Origin: JAAZNF01 sp964561025
GTDB taxonomy: Bacteria; Myxococcota; B64-G9
Length of the DNA: 14,498 nt
Assembly: GCA_964561025.1 (NCBI GenBank)
Contig: CAZLNM010000118.1
Location: 1 to 14,498, forward strand
Reading direction: 5' to 3'
In this document: one piece after another, positions 1 through 6,840 of the stretch
How the letters are laid out: each line of letters starts with the position of its first letter
Numbering within the stretch: the stretch's first letter is position 1
Program-made: the position numbers and the translations under genes
Notes under the pieces: model-generated
Seen by the model: only the letters and a program-made list of their open reading frames with translations
What the model was told of the DNA's origin: nothing
Databases searched by the model: none

Positions 1-50
1 CCTGCTTCAGGAAGACCTTATTGATTGCTTGGCGCGGCCAGCCGCGATCT

Positions 51-121
51 ACCTCACCCCAGAAATCATATTCGTGTGGCCAAAGCCCCAACCTCCACAG
101 TGGAGGGGCAGGGGGTGAGGT
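51..121. repeat. Nested inverted repeat upstream of the S8 protease gene
   Basis: ACCTCACCCC at 51-60 is exactly complementary to GGGGTGAGGT at 112-121. Inside it, GCCCC (85-89) pairs with GGGGC (105-109), and the innermost CCTCCAC (92-98) pairs with GTGGAGG (100-106) around one central base. A degenerate further copy of the GGGGTGAGG unit lies at 141-156. There is no T-run after the structure, so it does not look like an ordinary intrinsic terminator. A role as a repeat element or a terminator for a gene left of the window is inference only. The rest of 1-252 shows no convincing gene. Confidence 0.5.
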
Positions 122-252
122 GCGGTTGAGAGGGGACGAGGGGATGAGGTGTGAGGCTGGGCGCAGTTCGCAAGCCGCACAGATTGAGCCGAGATGCCGG
201 GGTCGCTCGGACGCGGGTTGTGCGCCAAGGCGATGTGTGCCACGATTTTGGC

Positions 253-2574
253 ATGCGCTGCCGGGCGTTGATTTCTGCGCTGCTCGTTTGCGCCCTTTCC
301 GCGCCGGCGCGGGGGGCAGAACCCTGGACGGATCTCCCCGCCGGAGCGGGGCTGCGTCTTTTGCTCTCCCGGGCGGCGCCGGAGCAGCGGCTGTCGATGC
401 TCACCGTGTGGAGCGAGCCGCCCGCCGACCTGCCCGCGACGTGTCTGGGGAGGGTGTGCCGGCTGGAGCTCCCCGCGTATGCGCTGCGTACGCTTCTCCA
501 CCGGCCGGATCTGCTCGCGGCCGAGCGGCCGGCCCGGCGCCGGCCGCGCATGGACCTGGCGGGGGAGATGATCCGGCTTCCCCAAGCCCGGTTGGAGACG
601 GACCTTACGGGACAAAACGTTCTCGTCGCCATCATCGACACCGGCCTGGACTTCACCCACCCGGACTTCATTGACGAGGAGGGGAAGACCCGGGTGGCCT
701 GGCTGCTCGATCAGAACCGTCCGCCCGAGGGCCGCTATCCTGACCTGGAGGAGCTGGGCGGCGGCGCGGTATATCACGCCTCGGATCTCCAGGCGGTCCT
801 GGATGGTCCGGGGGGGACGGCGCTCGGGGCGGGCCGCGACGTGGTCGGTCACGGGACGCACGTGGCGGGCATCGCCGCCGGCGATGACGCGCTGTACACC
901 GGCGCCGCGCCGCGCTCGCTCCTGGTGGCGGTGAAGGCGCTGCGGGAGGACCTGAGCGGCTTCGATGACGATCGCTTACTCCAGGCGCTGGCCTTCTCGC
1001 GGGCCGTCAGCGAGCGGGAGGGCTTTCCCCTGGTGGTCAACCTCTCGCTGGGAAGCCAGCTCGGCGCCCACGACGGCAGCGAGCCGATCGAGCTCGCGCT
1101 CGACGAGCTATGCGCCATGCGGGGGCCCGCCGTCGCCGTGGCCGTGGCCGGCGGCAACGACCGCGGCCGCGGCTGGCACGCGCGGCTCAGGCTCCCGGAG
1201 GGAGCGGAGGCGCGCCTCCGCCTGTTGCTCCCCTCGGCGTCGGCCCCGAGCCCCACGCGCCCCGCCTCGGTGACGCTGGACCTGTGGGCCGACGGGCCGG
1301 GGCCGTTCGAGGCGTGGATCGAGACGCCCTCCGGCGAGGGCAGCGACAGCGTCTCCAGCCGGGGGCCGTTCGGGCTTTCGACCTGGACCCCGGACGGCCA
1401 CGTCTCGCTGGTCACATCGAGGCAGGACGAACCGTTTGGCACGGCGCAGCGCCTGCTCGTCGAACTCTCCGATGATTCTGCGGCGCCGCTCCGCGCGGGG
1501 ACCTGGACGCTGCATCTTCGCGGCGCCTCCCGCAGGATCGATGCCTGGGTCGGCGACTACGAACTTTCGGCCCTGGCCTTGCCACGCTTTCTGGATCACC
1601 TCGACGAGGGGAACCTGGTGGGACCGCCCGCCAGCGCCCGGTGCGTCGTCGCGGCGGGAGCGGTGGTGTCGCGACTTTCCTGGAACGACGCCGACGGCGG
1701 CGCGCACGCTCTGCCGGGCGAGCCGGGAGCGGCGGCCGAGTTCAGCTCGGCCGGGCCCACCCGCGACGGGCGGGCCAAGCCCGAGATCCTGTTGCCGGGG
1801 TACCTGGTGGCCGCCGCCATGTCGCAGGACGCCGATCCACGCTCGGCCTCCTCTATCTTCTATAGCGGGGGTAGGCGAGACCGTGTCATGCCGGATGGCC
1901 GGCACGCGCTCTCGGGCGGAACCTCCATGGCCAGCCCGCTTTTGGCGGGGCTGATGGCCCTGGCCTTCGAGGCCGATCCCTTGCTGGCGGCCACGGAGTT
2001 GCGGGATCTGGTGGCGGCATCGGGCGCCAATGATGCACGGCTCGGCGGACAGGAGGTGTACAGGCCGCGGTTCGGGTTCGGAAGGGCCGACGCCGTCCGC
2101 TTTGTGCGGCTCGCCCGGGGCCAGCGGGGACAAACGCTCGATCCCACCCAGAGCCTGTGTGGCGCGGGCGTGGAGTGGTTGCCGCCGTACCCCGATGGCG
2201 AGGCCCGGGTGTTCGCCGTGCCGCGCGACGCCGAGGGTTTGCTGCTCGGTGACGATGCGCGAGTGAAGTTTTTCGCCGATCCTGGCGTGGTGTACCAGGA
2301 AGGAGCCGAGCCAGCGGCGCCGATCCGCAGCGCCCGCTTCTCGGGTGTCGGCGCCGGCGGAGCGCGGGTGCGCCTCTCCTGTGTGGCGGAGGACACGCTC
2401 TTTGCCGCCCATCCCGAGGTGGTGCTGGCCGAGAGCGAAGAGGCGTCTCTTCGCGAAGGGAGCGGCTGCGTCAGCGCGCCAGGGAGCGAACCTCCTACGG
2501 CCACTCTATGGTTCGTCGGGTCGCTTCTCGTAAGCACTTGGCTCCGCCGCAGTTCGCGGCAGGACAGATCCTGA
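253..2574 (+). CDS. Secreted subtilisin-like S8 serine protease with MYXO-CTERM-like tail
   Basis: This is a 773-residue serine endopeptidase of family S8, predicted to be exported and possibly held at the envelope by its C-terminal helix. A signal peptide occupies about residues 1-22. The catalytic triad is complete: D129 in IIDTG, H200 in GHGTHVAG and S558 in GGTSMASP, with N302 in AGGND as the likely oxyanion-hole Asn. About 255 residues separate N302 from S558, far more than in plain subtilisins. The extra part (about 305-500) is rich in beta-strand-like segments and may be an inserted jelly-roll, as in CspA/CspB-like S8 proteases. The C-terminus has Cys739, a hydrophobic segment at about 749-764 and an Arg-rich tail. 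The ATG at 253 was chosen over a GTG at 151 because it puts the signal peptide at the N-terminus; no good Shine-Dalgarno sequence precedes it. The catalytic assignment is firm. The substrate is unknown. Confidence 0.93.
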   Translation: MRCRALISALLVCALSAPARGAEPWTDLPAGAGLRLLLSRAAPEQRLSMLTVWSEPPADLPATCLGRVCRLELPAYALRTLLHRPDLLAAERPARRRPRMDLAGEMIRLPQARLETDLTGQNVLVAIIDTGLDFTHPDFIDEEGKTRVAWLLDQNRPPEGRYPDLEELGGGAVYHASDLQAVLDGPGGTALGAGRDVVGHGTHVAGIAAGDDALYTGAAPRSLLVAVKALREDLSGFDDDRLLQALAFSRAVSEREGFPLVVNLSLGSQLGAHDGSEPIELALDELCAMRGPAVAVAVAGGNDRGRGWHARLRLPEGAEARLRLLLPSASAPSPTRPASVTLDLWADGPGPFEAWIETPSGEGSDSVSSRGPFGLSTWTPDGHVSLVTSRQDEPFGTAQRLLVELSDDSAAPLRAGTWTLHLRGASRRIDAWVGDYELSALALPRFLDHLDEGNLVGPPASARCVVAAGAVVSRLSWNDADGGAHALPGEPGAAAEFSSAGPTRDGRAKPEILLPGYLVAAAMSQDADPRSASSIFYSGGRRDRVMPDGRHALSGGTSMASPLLAGLMALAFEADPLLAATELRDLVAASGANDARLGGQEVYRPRFGFGRADAVRFVRLARGQRGQTLDPTQSLCGAGVEWLPPYPDGEARVFAVPRDAEGLLLGDDARVKFFADPGVVYQEGAEPAAPIRSARFSGVGAGGARVRLSCVAEDTLFAAHPEVVLAESEEASLREGSGCVSAPGSEPPTATLWFVGSLLVSTWLRRSSRQDRS

Positions 2575-2637
2575 CGAAGAACGCAGGCCGCGCCAGTGAA
2601 ACGATTTTTGCATCACGATTCGTCTCGGTAGCCTTCG

Positions 2638-2707
2638 CCCGACCTGTGCTGTCAATGGTCTTCGATCGCTTCGCGGCTTGCTACGCTCGCCATTGACAGC
2701 GGTCGGG
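2638..2707. repeat. Long imperfect hairpin between convergent genes, possible bidirectional terminator
   Basis: CCCGACC (2638-2644) and GCTGTCAATGG (2648-2658) are exactly complementary to CCATTGACAGC (2690-2700) and GGTCGGG (2701-2707). This gives 18 paired positions interrupted by a 3-base bulge (2645-2647). The 31-base loop is unusually structured CG-rich sequence. It sits in the 230-bp gap between the ends of the convergent S8 protease and FmdB genes. A terminator for both directions, or a member of a dispersed palindromic repeat family, are both possible. There is no clear T-tract on either side. The rest of 2575-2804 shows no gene. Confidence 0.6.
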
Positions 2708-2804
2708 CTCCGGCTGGAATCGCAACTGCTTGGGAGGAGGTTCTCTCCGGACTTCTGCTAGAGGGGCCCAGAGAGGTGAAGGACGGCTACGGAGGGGCGG
2801 CGGG

Positions 2805-3026
2805 TCAGTGGCAGCCGGAGCAGCTCGACGAGGTGCAGCCGCTGCACGAGGAGCCGCCACCGCTGCTCGCGGTGAACCCGGCCTCGCTCTTGTGGGCGAA
2901 CACCGAGAGCTTCTTCTTGGCTCGCTTCGAGCCACAGCGCGGGCACAGGATCTCCTGGTCCTTCGAGAGCACCAGCTCCTCGAAGTCGGTGTGGCACTTC
3001 TGGCAGGTGTATTCGTACAGCGGCAT
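2805..3026 (-). CDS. FmdB family zinc ribbon protein
   Basis: This 73-residue protein begins MPLYEYTC, the hallmark of the FmdB family (putative regulatory zinc ribbons, also called CxxC_CxxC_SSSS). C8/C11 and C28/C31 form the two CxxC knuckles that would bind one zinc. After a Lys-rich stretch (36-40) the tail (51-73) is Gly/Ser-rich and carries two more CxxC pairs, C61/C64 and C69/C72. The ATG at 3026 was chosen because GGAGG lies 7 bases upstream. An ATG at 3032 would sit only one base from that Shine-Dalgarno. The start codon lies 3-5 bases beyond the stop of the upstream TPR gene, so the two are very likely co-transcribed and translationally coupled. The biochemical role of this family is not well established. 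Confidence 0.9.
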   Translation of the reverse strand: MPLYEYTCQKCHTDFEELVLSKDQEILCPRCGSKRAKKKLSVFAHKSEAGFTASSGGGSSCSGCTSSSCSGCH

Positions 3027-3028
3027 GG

Positions 3029-4375
3029 TCATTCCTCCAGCTTCTGGATGAGATCCGCGACGGCCCGGTTTTCGGGGGCGAGCTTCTGCGCCTGCGAAAG
3101 CAACCGGCGGGCGCGCTCCAGCCGGGACTTGCGGGTCGCCGGTTCGCGCTGGGCCATGACGATCTCCAGGCTGGCCAGGCGGACCATGGCCTCCACGTGG
3201 TCCGGTTGAATCCGCAGCATGTCCCGATAGGCGTCGAGGGCCTCTGGCACCCGATCGGCGCGCACCAGCACCAGGGCGCGGCGCTGGCGCAGCTCCAGAT
3301 CTTCTCCCGAGAGCAGGATGAGCTTGGCCAGCGCCTGCTCGGCCCGCTCGTCGTCCTGGCGTAGATCCGCCAGGTCCGCCAGGCGTTCCAGCGCGGCGCG
3401 ATCGAAGGGATCGAGCGAGAGCGCCTTCTCGTACAGCTCGCGGGCCTTCTGCCAGCGTTCGGCGCGGCGGTACACGTCTCCCAGCGAGACCAGGGCCAGC
3501 GGCAGGTGAGGGGAGAGCTCCAGGGCGCGCTCCAGGGCCACGATGGCCTCGGCGTTGCTCTCCAGGCGGCTGCGCGCGATGCCCTGCAGCGTCCAGGCCA
3601 GCGCCAGGTCCGGGTGGCGCACGCAGAACTGCTCGGCGGCGGCCAGCGCCTCGCCCACCGCTTCCTGCTCCAAGAGGTCGAACACCCGCTGGGCCTCCTG
3701 GCTCAGCTCGGGCGAGAGCGGGCGGAAGGGATCGTAGATGCGGGCGGTGATGGCCGCGGCCTTCTGGGCCTCCTCCGGGGTGGGCTGCTGCGCCATCACC
3801 GAGCGCAGCATCTCGATGGCGCCCGCGTCGTCCCCTTGCTGGAAGAGCACGTTGCCGAGGGCCACCCGGATGCCCGCCCGCTCGGGATCGAGGCCGAGCG
3901 CCGATTCGAACTCGCTCCGGGCGCGCGCCAGGTCGCCGTTCAGGGCGTACACCAGGCCGGTGCGGAAGGGGATGTCCGCTTCCTTGGGCATGCGTTCCCG
4001 GGCCGCGCTCAGGTGCGCCAGCGCCTCCTGCATGCGGCCCGGTCCGGCCGCCATGTCCACCAGGGCCAGGCCGTAGTGCGCCAGCCCGGGGCTGGACTGG
4101 AGCAGCTTGGTGTAGCGCTGCCGTGCCTCGTCCAGGCGTCCGGCGTAGTAGGCCGCTTCCACGTAGCCACGGTGGACCGCCAGGTTGTCGGGTTGAGCCT
4201 TGAGTAGTCCCTCGAACCGCCGCAGCGCCTCCTCGGCCTTGCCCTGGCGGGAGAGCGATCGCGCCGCGCGCACCTCGTCGCCGGGCCGGTCCTCCACCAG
4301 CGGAGCGTGCCGGCACCCGGAGGAGGAGAGCCACAGCGAAGGCAGCCAAATCGCGGTAATGATGACCCGCCGCAT
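3029..4375 (-). CDS. TPR-repeat protein, probable lipoprotein
   Basis: This 448-residue protein is built almost entirely of tetratricopeptide repeats. Ten or so helical pairs can be read, at about 32-199 and 222-433, with typical spacing and motifs such as A..LY..AL.LDP (for example around 311-323). TPR arrays are protein-binding scaffolds. The N-terminus (1-20) is a hydrophobic export signal ending at Cys21 (SSSGC). This resembles a lipoprotein signal but lacks the usual Leu at -3, so lipidation is only probable. A TAG in frame just upstream of the ATG at 4375 fixes this as the first possible ATG. No Shine-Dalgarno is visible, and a strong promoter lies immediately upstream, which suggests a nearly leaderless mRNA. 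The partner is unknown. The FmdB gene follows and overlaps the stop region. Confidence 0.88.
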   Translation of the reverse strand: MRRVIITAIWLPSLWLSSSGCRHAPLVEDRPGDEVRAARSLSRQGKAEEALRRFEGLLKAQPDNLAVHRGYVEAAYYAGRLDEARQRYTKLLQSSPGLAHYGLALVDMAAGPGRMQEALAHLSAARERMPKEADIPFRTGLVYALNGDLARARSEFESALGLDPERAGIRVALGNVLFQQGDDAGAIEMLRSVMAQQPTPEEAQKAAAITARIYDPFRPLSPELSQEAQRVFDLLEQEAVGEALAAAEQFCVRHPDLALAWTLQGIARSRLESNAEAIVALERALELSPHLPLALVSLGDVYRRAERWQKARELYEKALSLDPFDRAALERLADLADLRQDDERAEQALAKLILLSGEDLELRQRRALVLVRADRVPEALDAYRDMLRIQPDHVEAMVRLASLEIVMAQREPATRKSRLERARRLLSQAQKLAPENRAVADLIQKLEE

Positions 4376-4384
4376 GACGCCGGC

Positions 4385-4413
4385 AATCTAGGCCCGACGC
4401 CGGCGGATGTCAA
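4385..4413 (-). promoter_or_regulatory. Predicted sigma-70 promoter for the TPR/fmdB operon
   Basis: Reading the minus strand, a perfect TTGACA (4413-4408) is followed after exactly 17 bases by TAGATT (4390-4385, four of six matches to TATAAT). Only 9 bases separate the -10 box from the ATG at 4375, so transcription would begin within a few bases of the start codon. This agrees with the missing ribosome binding site. Confidence 0.6.
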
Positions 4414-4430
4414 ACCGTGCACCGCGCGGC

Positions 4431-4459
4431 TTGACCCCGGAACCCCCACGGCTTACGCT
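4431..4459 (+). promoter_or_regulatory. Predicted sigma-70 promoter for the GAF-ATPase gene
   Basis: TTGACC (4431-4436) and TACGCT (4454-4459) are separated by 17 bases. The -10 match is weak (three of six). Transcription would start near 4466, giving a short leader that contains the GGGAGGTG ribosome binding site at 4477-4484. It lies back to back with the leftward TPR promoter; the two -35 boxes are 17 bp apart. Confidence 0.4.
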
Positions 4460-4488
4460 GGCGGCGGACCATCCCCGGGAGGTGCCGA

Positions 4489-6783
4489 GTGGGCGCAACC
4501 ACCATGATGCCGGCCGCCGCCATCCAGCGGGCGCTGCGTTTCCGTGAGAAACTCACCGAGCTCATCAACCTCATCCACAAGGCCGAGGACGTGTCCCAGA
4601 TCGTGCTCGATCTTAAGAACCGCGTCCTGGAACTCCTCGACTGCGAGCGCGTCACCATCTTCGCCGTGGATGCCCGCACCCAGCAGGTGTACAGCCTGTA
4701 CAAGGAGGGCGAGGAGGTGAAGGAGATCCGGGTGGGGCGCAACCACCAGTCGATGGTGGGATTCGCCGCGCTGACCGGGCAGACCCTCAACGTAAAAGAC
4801 GCCTACGACGAGGCGGAGCTTCGCGCCTATCACCCCGAGCTGCGCTTCGATCAGAGTTGGGACCAGAAGACCGGCTTTCGCACCCGCCAGGTGCTCACCG
4901 TGCCCATCCTGTACGAGAAGTACCTGATGGGGGTGCTGCAGCTGCTCAACAAGCGCCAGGGCGCGGCCTTCACCGGCGAGGACCTGGTGGGGGCGCAGGA
5001 GATCGCCAAGACCCTGGGCATCGCCCTGTACAACCGGCGGCGCCTGCAGCGAGGGCGTCCCACCCACCGCTTCTCCGCCCTGCTGGAGAAGGGTCTGCTG
5101 TCCGAGAAGGTCTTCCAGGAGGCGCTGGCCCATGCCCGCATGAACAACCAGAAGGTGGCCGAGGTGCTGCTCACCACCTACCGGGTTCCCAAGCCGGAGA
5201 TCCTGGCCAGCATGGCCGCTTTCCATGGCACCGGCGTGTTCTCCTACGACGGCACCCAGCGCATGCCCGAGGAGCTGCGCGCCCGGCTCAAGCCGGACTA
5301 CCTGCAGAAGATCAAGGTGGCCCCGCTTGTGGTTCAGAACGGCGTGCTGCGGGTGGCGGTGGAAGATCCCTCCGACCTCACCGTGGTGGACGCGGTGCGG
5401 GTGATGCAGCTCGCCCCGCGCCAGGAGTTCCTGGTGGCGCTGGAGAAGGACATCGCCGATTACCTGGCCGCCTCCTACGGGCTGTCCCTGGTGGACGCCA
5501 AGGGCCAGATGGCCGACATCCTGGGCGAGCTGACCACGGAAGAGAAGGGCGACGCCACCGAGGAGGGGCCCGAGCTACAGGAGACCGACAGCGCCATCGT
5601 GCGCCTGGCCAACCAGATCATCATCGACGCCTACGGCCAGGGGGCCAGCGACATCCACGTGGAGCCCATGGGGCGGCGCGATCCCTGCCGGGTGCGCTTC
5701 CGGGTCGACGGCGACTGCCGGGTGTACCAGGAGATCCCCGCCAGCCACCGCATGGCGCTGGTATCGCGCCTCAAGATCATGGCCAACCTCGACATCTCGG
5801 AGCGGCGCAAGCCCCAGGACGGCAAGATCCGCTTCCAGATGAAGAACGGCTCGCTGGAGCTGCGCGTGGCCACCATCCCGACCACCGGCGGCGAGGAGGA
5901 CGTGGTCATGCGCCTGCTGGCCGCCAGCAAGCCGCTGCCGCTGGATCAGATGGGGTTCTCGGTGCGTAACCTGGCCGGGTTCAAGGACATCGTCTCCAAG
6001 CCCTACGGCATCATCCTGTGCGTGGGCCCCACCGGCTCGGGCAAGACCACCACCCTGCACTCGGCGCTGGGCTTCATCAACACCCCGGACGTCAAGATCT
6101 GGACCGCCGAGGACCCGGTGGAGATCACCCAGCCCGGCCTGCGCCAGGTGCAGGTGCAGCCCAAGATCGACTTCACCTTCGCAAACGCCATGCGCGCCTT
6201 CTTGCGCGCCGATCCCGACGTGATCATGGTGGGCGAGATGCGCGACCAGGAGACGGCCCAGATCGGCATCGAGGCCTCGCTCACCGGCCACCTGGTGCTC
6301 TCCACCCTGCACACCAACTCGGCCCCCGAGACGGTGGTGCGGCTCATCGACATGGGCATCGATCCCTTCAACTTCGCCGATTCTTTACTGGGCATCCTGG
6401 CCCAGCGGCTGACCCGCACCCTGTGCCGCTCCTGCAAGCAGCCCTACACGCCCGGCGAGCAGGAGTTCCAGTCGCTGGTGGAGTCGTACGGACCCCAGTA
6501 CTTTCCGCGCACCGGCGTGCGCTACGGCCCCGAGCTCAAGCTGTACCGGGCGGCGGGGTGCCCGGACTGCGGCGGCAGCGGTTATCGCGGGCGCATGGGC
6601 CTGCACGAGCTCATGGTGGGCACGGACGCGGTGAAACGCCTCATCCAGCAGAAGGCCCCGGTGGAGGAGCTGCGGGCCCAGGCCATCGCCGACGGCATGA
6701 CCACGCTCATGCAGGACGGCATCGAGAAGGTGCTGGCCGGCCACCTGGACATGAAGCAGGTGCGAGCGGTGTGCATCAAGTAG
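4489..6783 (+). CDS. GAF domain-containing GspE/PilB-type secretion/pilus assembly ATPase
   Basis: This 764-residue cytoplasmic ATPase belongs to the type II secretion/type IV pilus extension family. Residues about 15-183 look like a GAF sensory domain. About 190-345 match the T2SE_N/MshEN-like domain, which in relatives can bind cyclic di-GMP. After an acidic linker (about 348-365) comes the PilB/GspE ATPase core. Visible motifs are Walker A GPTGSGKT (513-520, K519), the Asp box (TAEDPVEI), Walker B ending in E583 (GEMRD), the His box (STLHTN), and the zinc-binding tetracysteine C646/C649 and C691/C694. All residues needed for hexameric ATP hydrolysis appear present. The GTG start is supported by GGGAGGTG ending 4 bases upstream; the ATGs at 4504 and 4507 lie too far from it. 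No other secretion or pilus genes lie nearby, so it may act as a regulated motor for a system encoded elsewhere. PilB and GspE cannot be separated from sequence alone. Confidence 0.93.
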   Translation: MGATTMMPAAAIQRALRFREKLTELINLIHKAEDVSQIVLDLKNRVLELLDCERVTIFAVDARTQQVYSLYKEGEEVKEIRVGRNHQSMVGFAALTGQTLNVKDAYDEAELRAYHPELRFDQSWDQKTGFRTRQVLTVPILYEKYLMGVLQLLNKRQGAAFTGEDLVGAQEIAKTLGIALYNRRRLQRGRPTHRFSALLEKGLLSEKVFQEALAHARMNNQKVAEVLLTTYRVPKPEILASMAAFHGTGVFSYDGTQRMPEELRARLKPDYLQKIKVAPLVVQNGVLRVAVEDPSDLTVVDAVRVMQLAPRQEFLVALEKDIADYLAASYGLSLVDAKGQMADILGELTTEEKGDATEEGPELQETDSAIVRLANQIIIDAYGQGASDIHVEPMGRRDPCRVRFRVDGDCRVYQEIPASHRMALVSRLKIMANLDISERRKPQDGKIRFQMKNGSLELRVATIPTTGGEEDVVMRLLAASKPLPLDQMGFSVRNLAGFKDIVSKPYGIILCVGPTGSGKTTTLHSALGFINTPDVKIWTAEDPVEITQPGLRQVQVQPKIDFTFANAMRAFLRADPDVIMVGEMRDQETAQIGIEASLTGHLVLSTLHTNSAPETVVRLIDMGIDPFNFADSLLGILAQRLTRTLCRSCKQPYTPGEQEFQSLVESYGPQYFPRTGVRYGPELKLYRAAGCPDCGGSGYRGRMGLHELMVGTDAVKRLIQQKAPVEELRAQAIADGMTTLMQDGIEKVLAGHLDMKQVRAVCIK

Positions 6784-6840
6784 AGAAGGTCTCCGCGGAC
6801 GTGGGCCAGGACGAGAGGGCCCGAGATACGGAGAGCCAGG

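Noticed and set aside
2..118. Open frame of 38 codons running in from the left edge
   Set aside because: It has no recognisable protein pattern and ends inside the inverted repeat; it could be a gene tail but the evidence is too thin.
218..246. TTGTGC-17-CACGAT as a promoter for the S8 protease
   Set aside because: Both boxes match poorly and the position could arise by chance in this GC-rich stretch.
2805..4349. Long minus-strand open frame in the TPR region giving a fused product ending in the FmdB sequence
   Set aside because: Upstream of 3032 it is a low-complexity Gly/Ala/Arg/Pro shadow of the TPR gene; the real FmdB start is at 3026 with its own Shine-Dalgarno.
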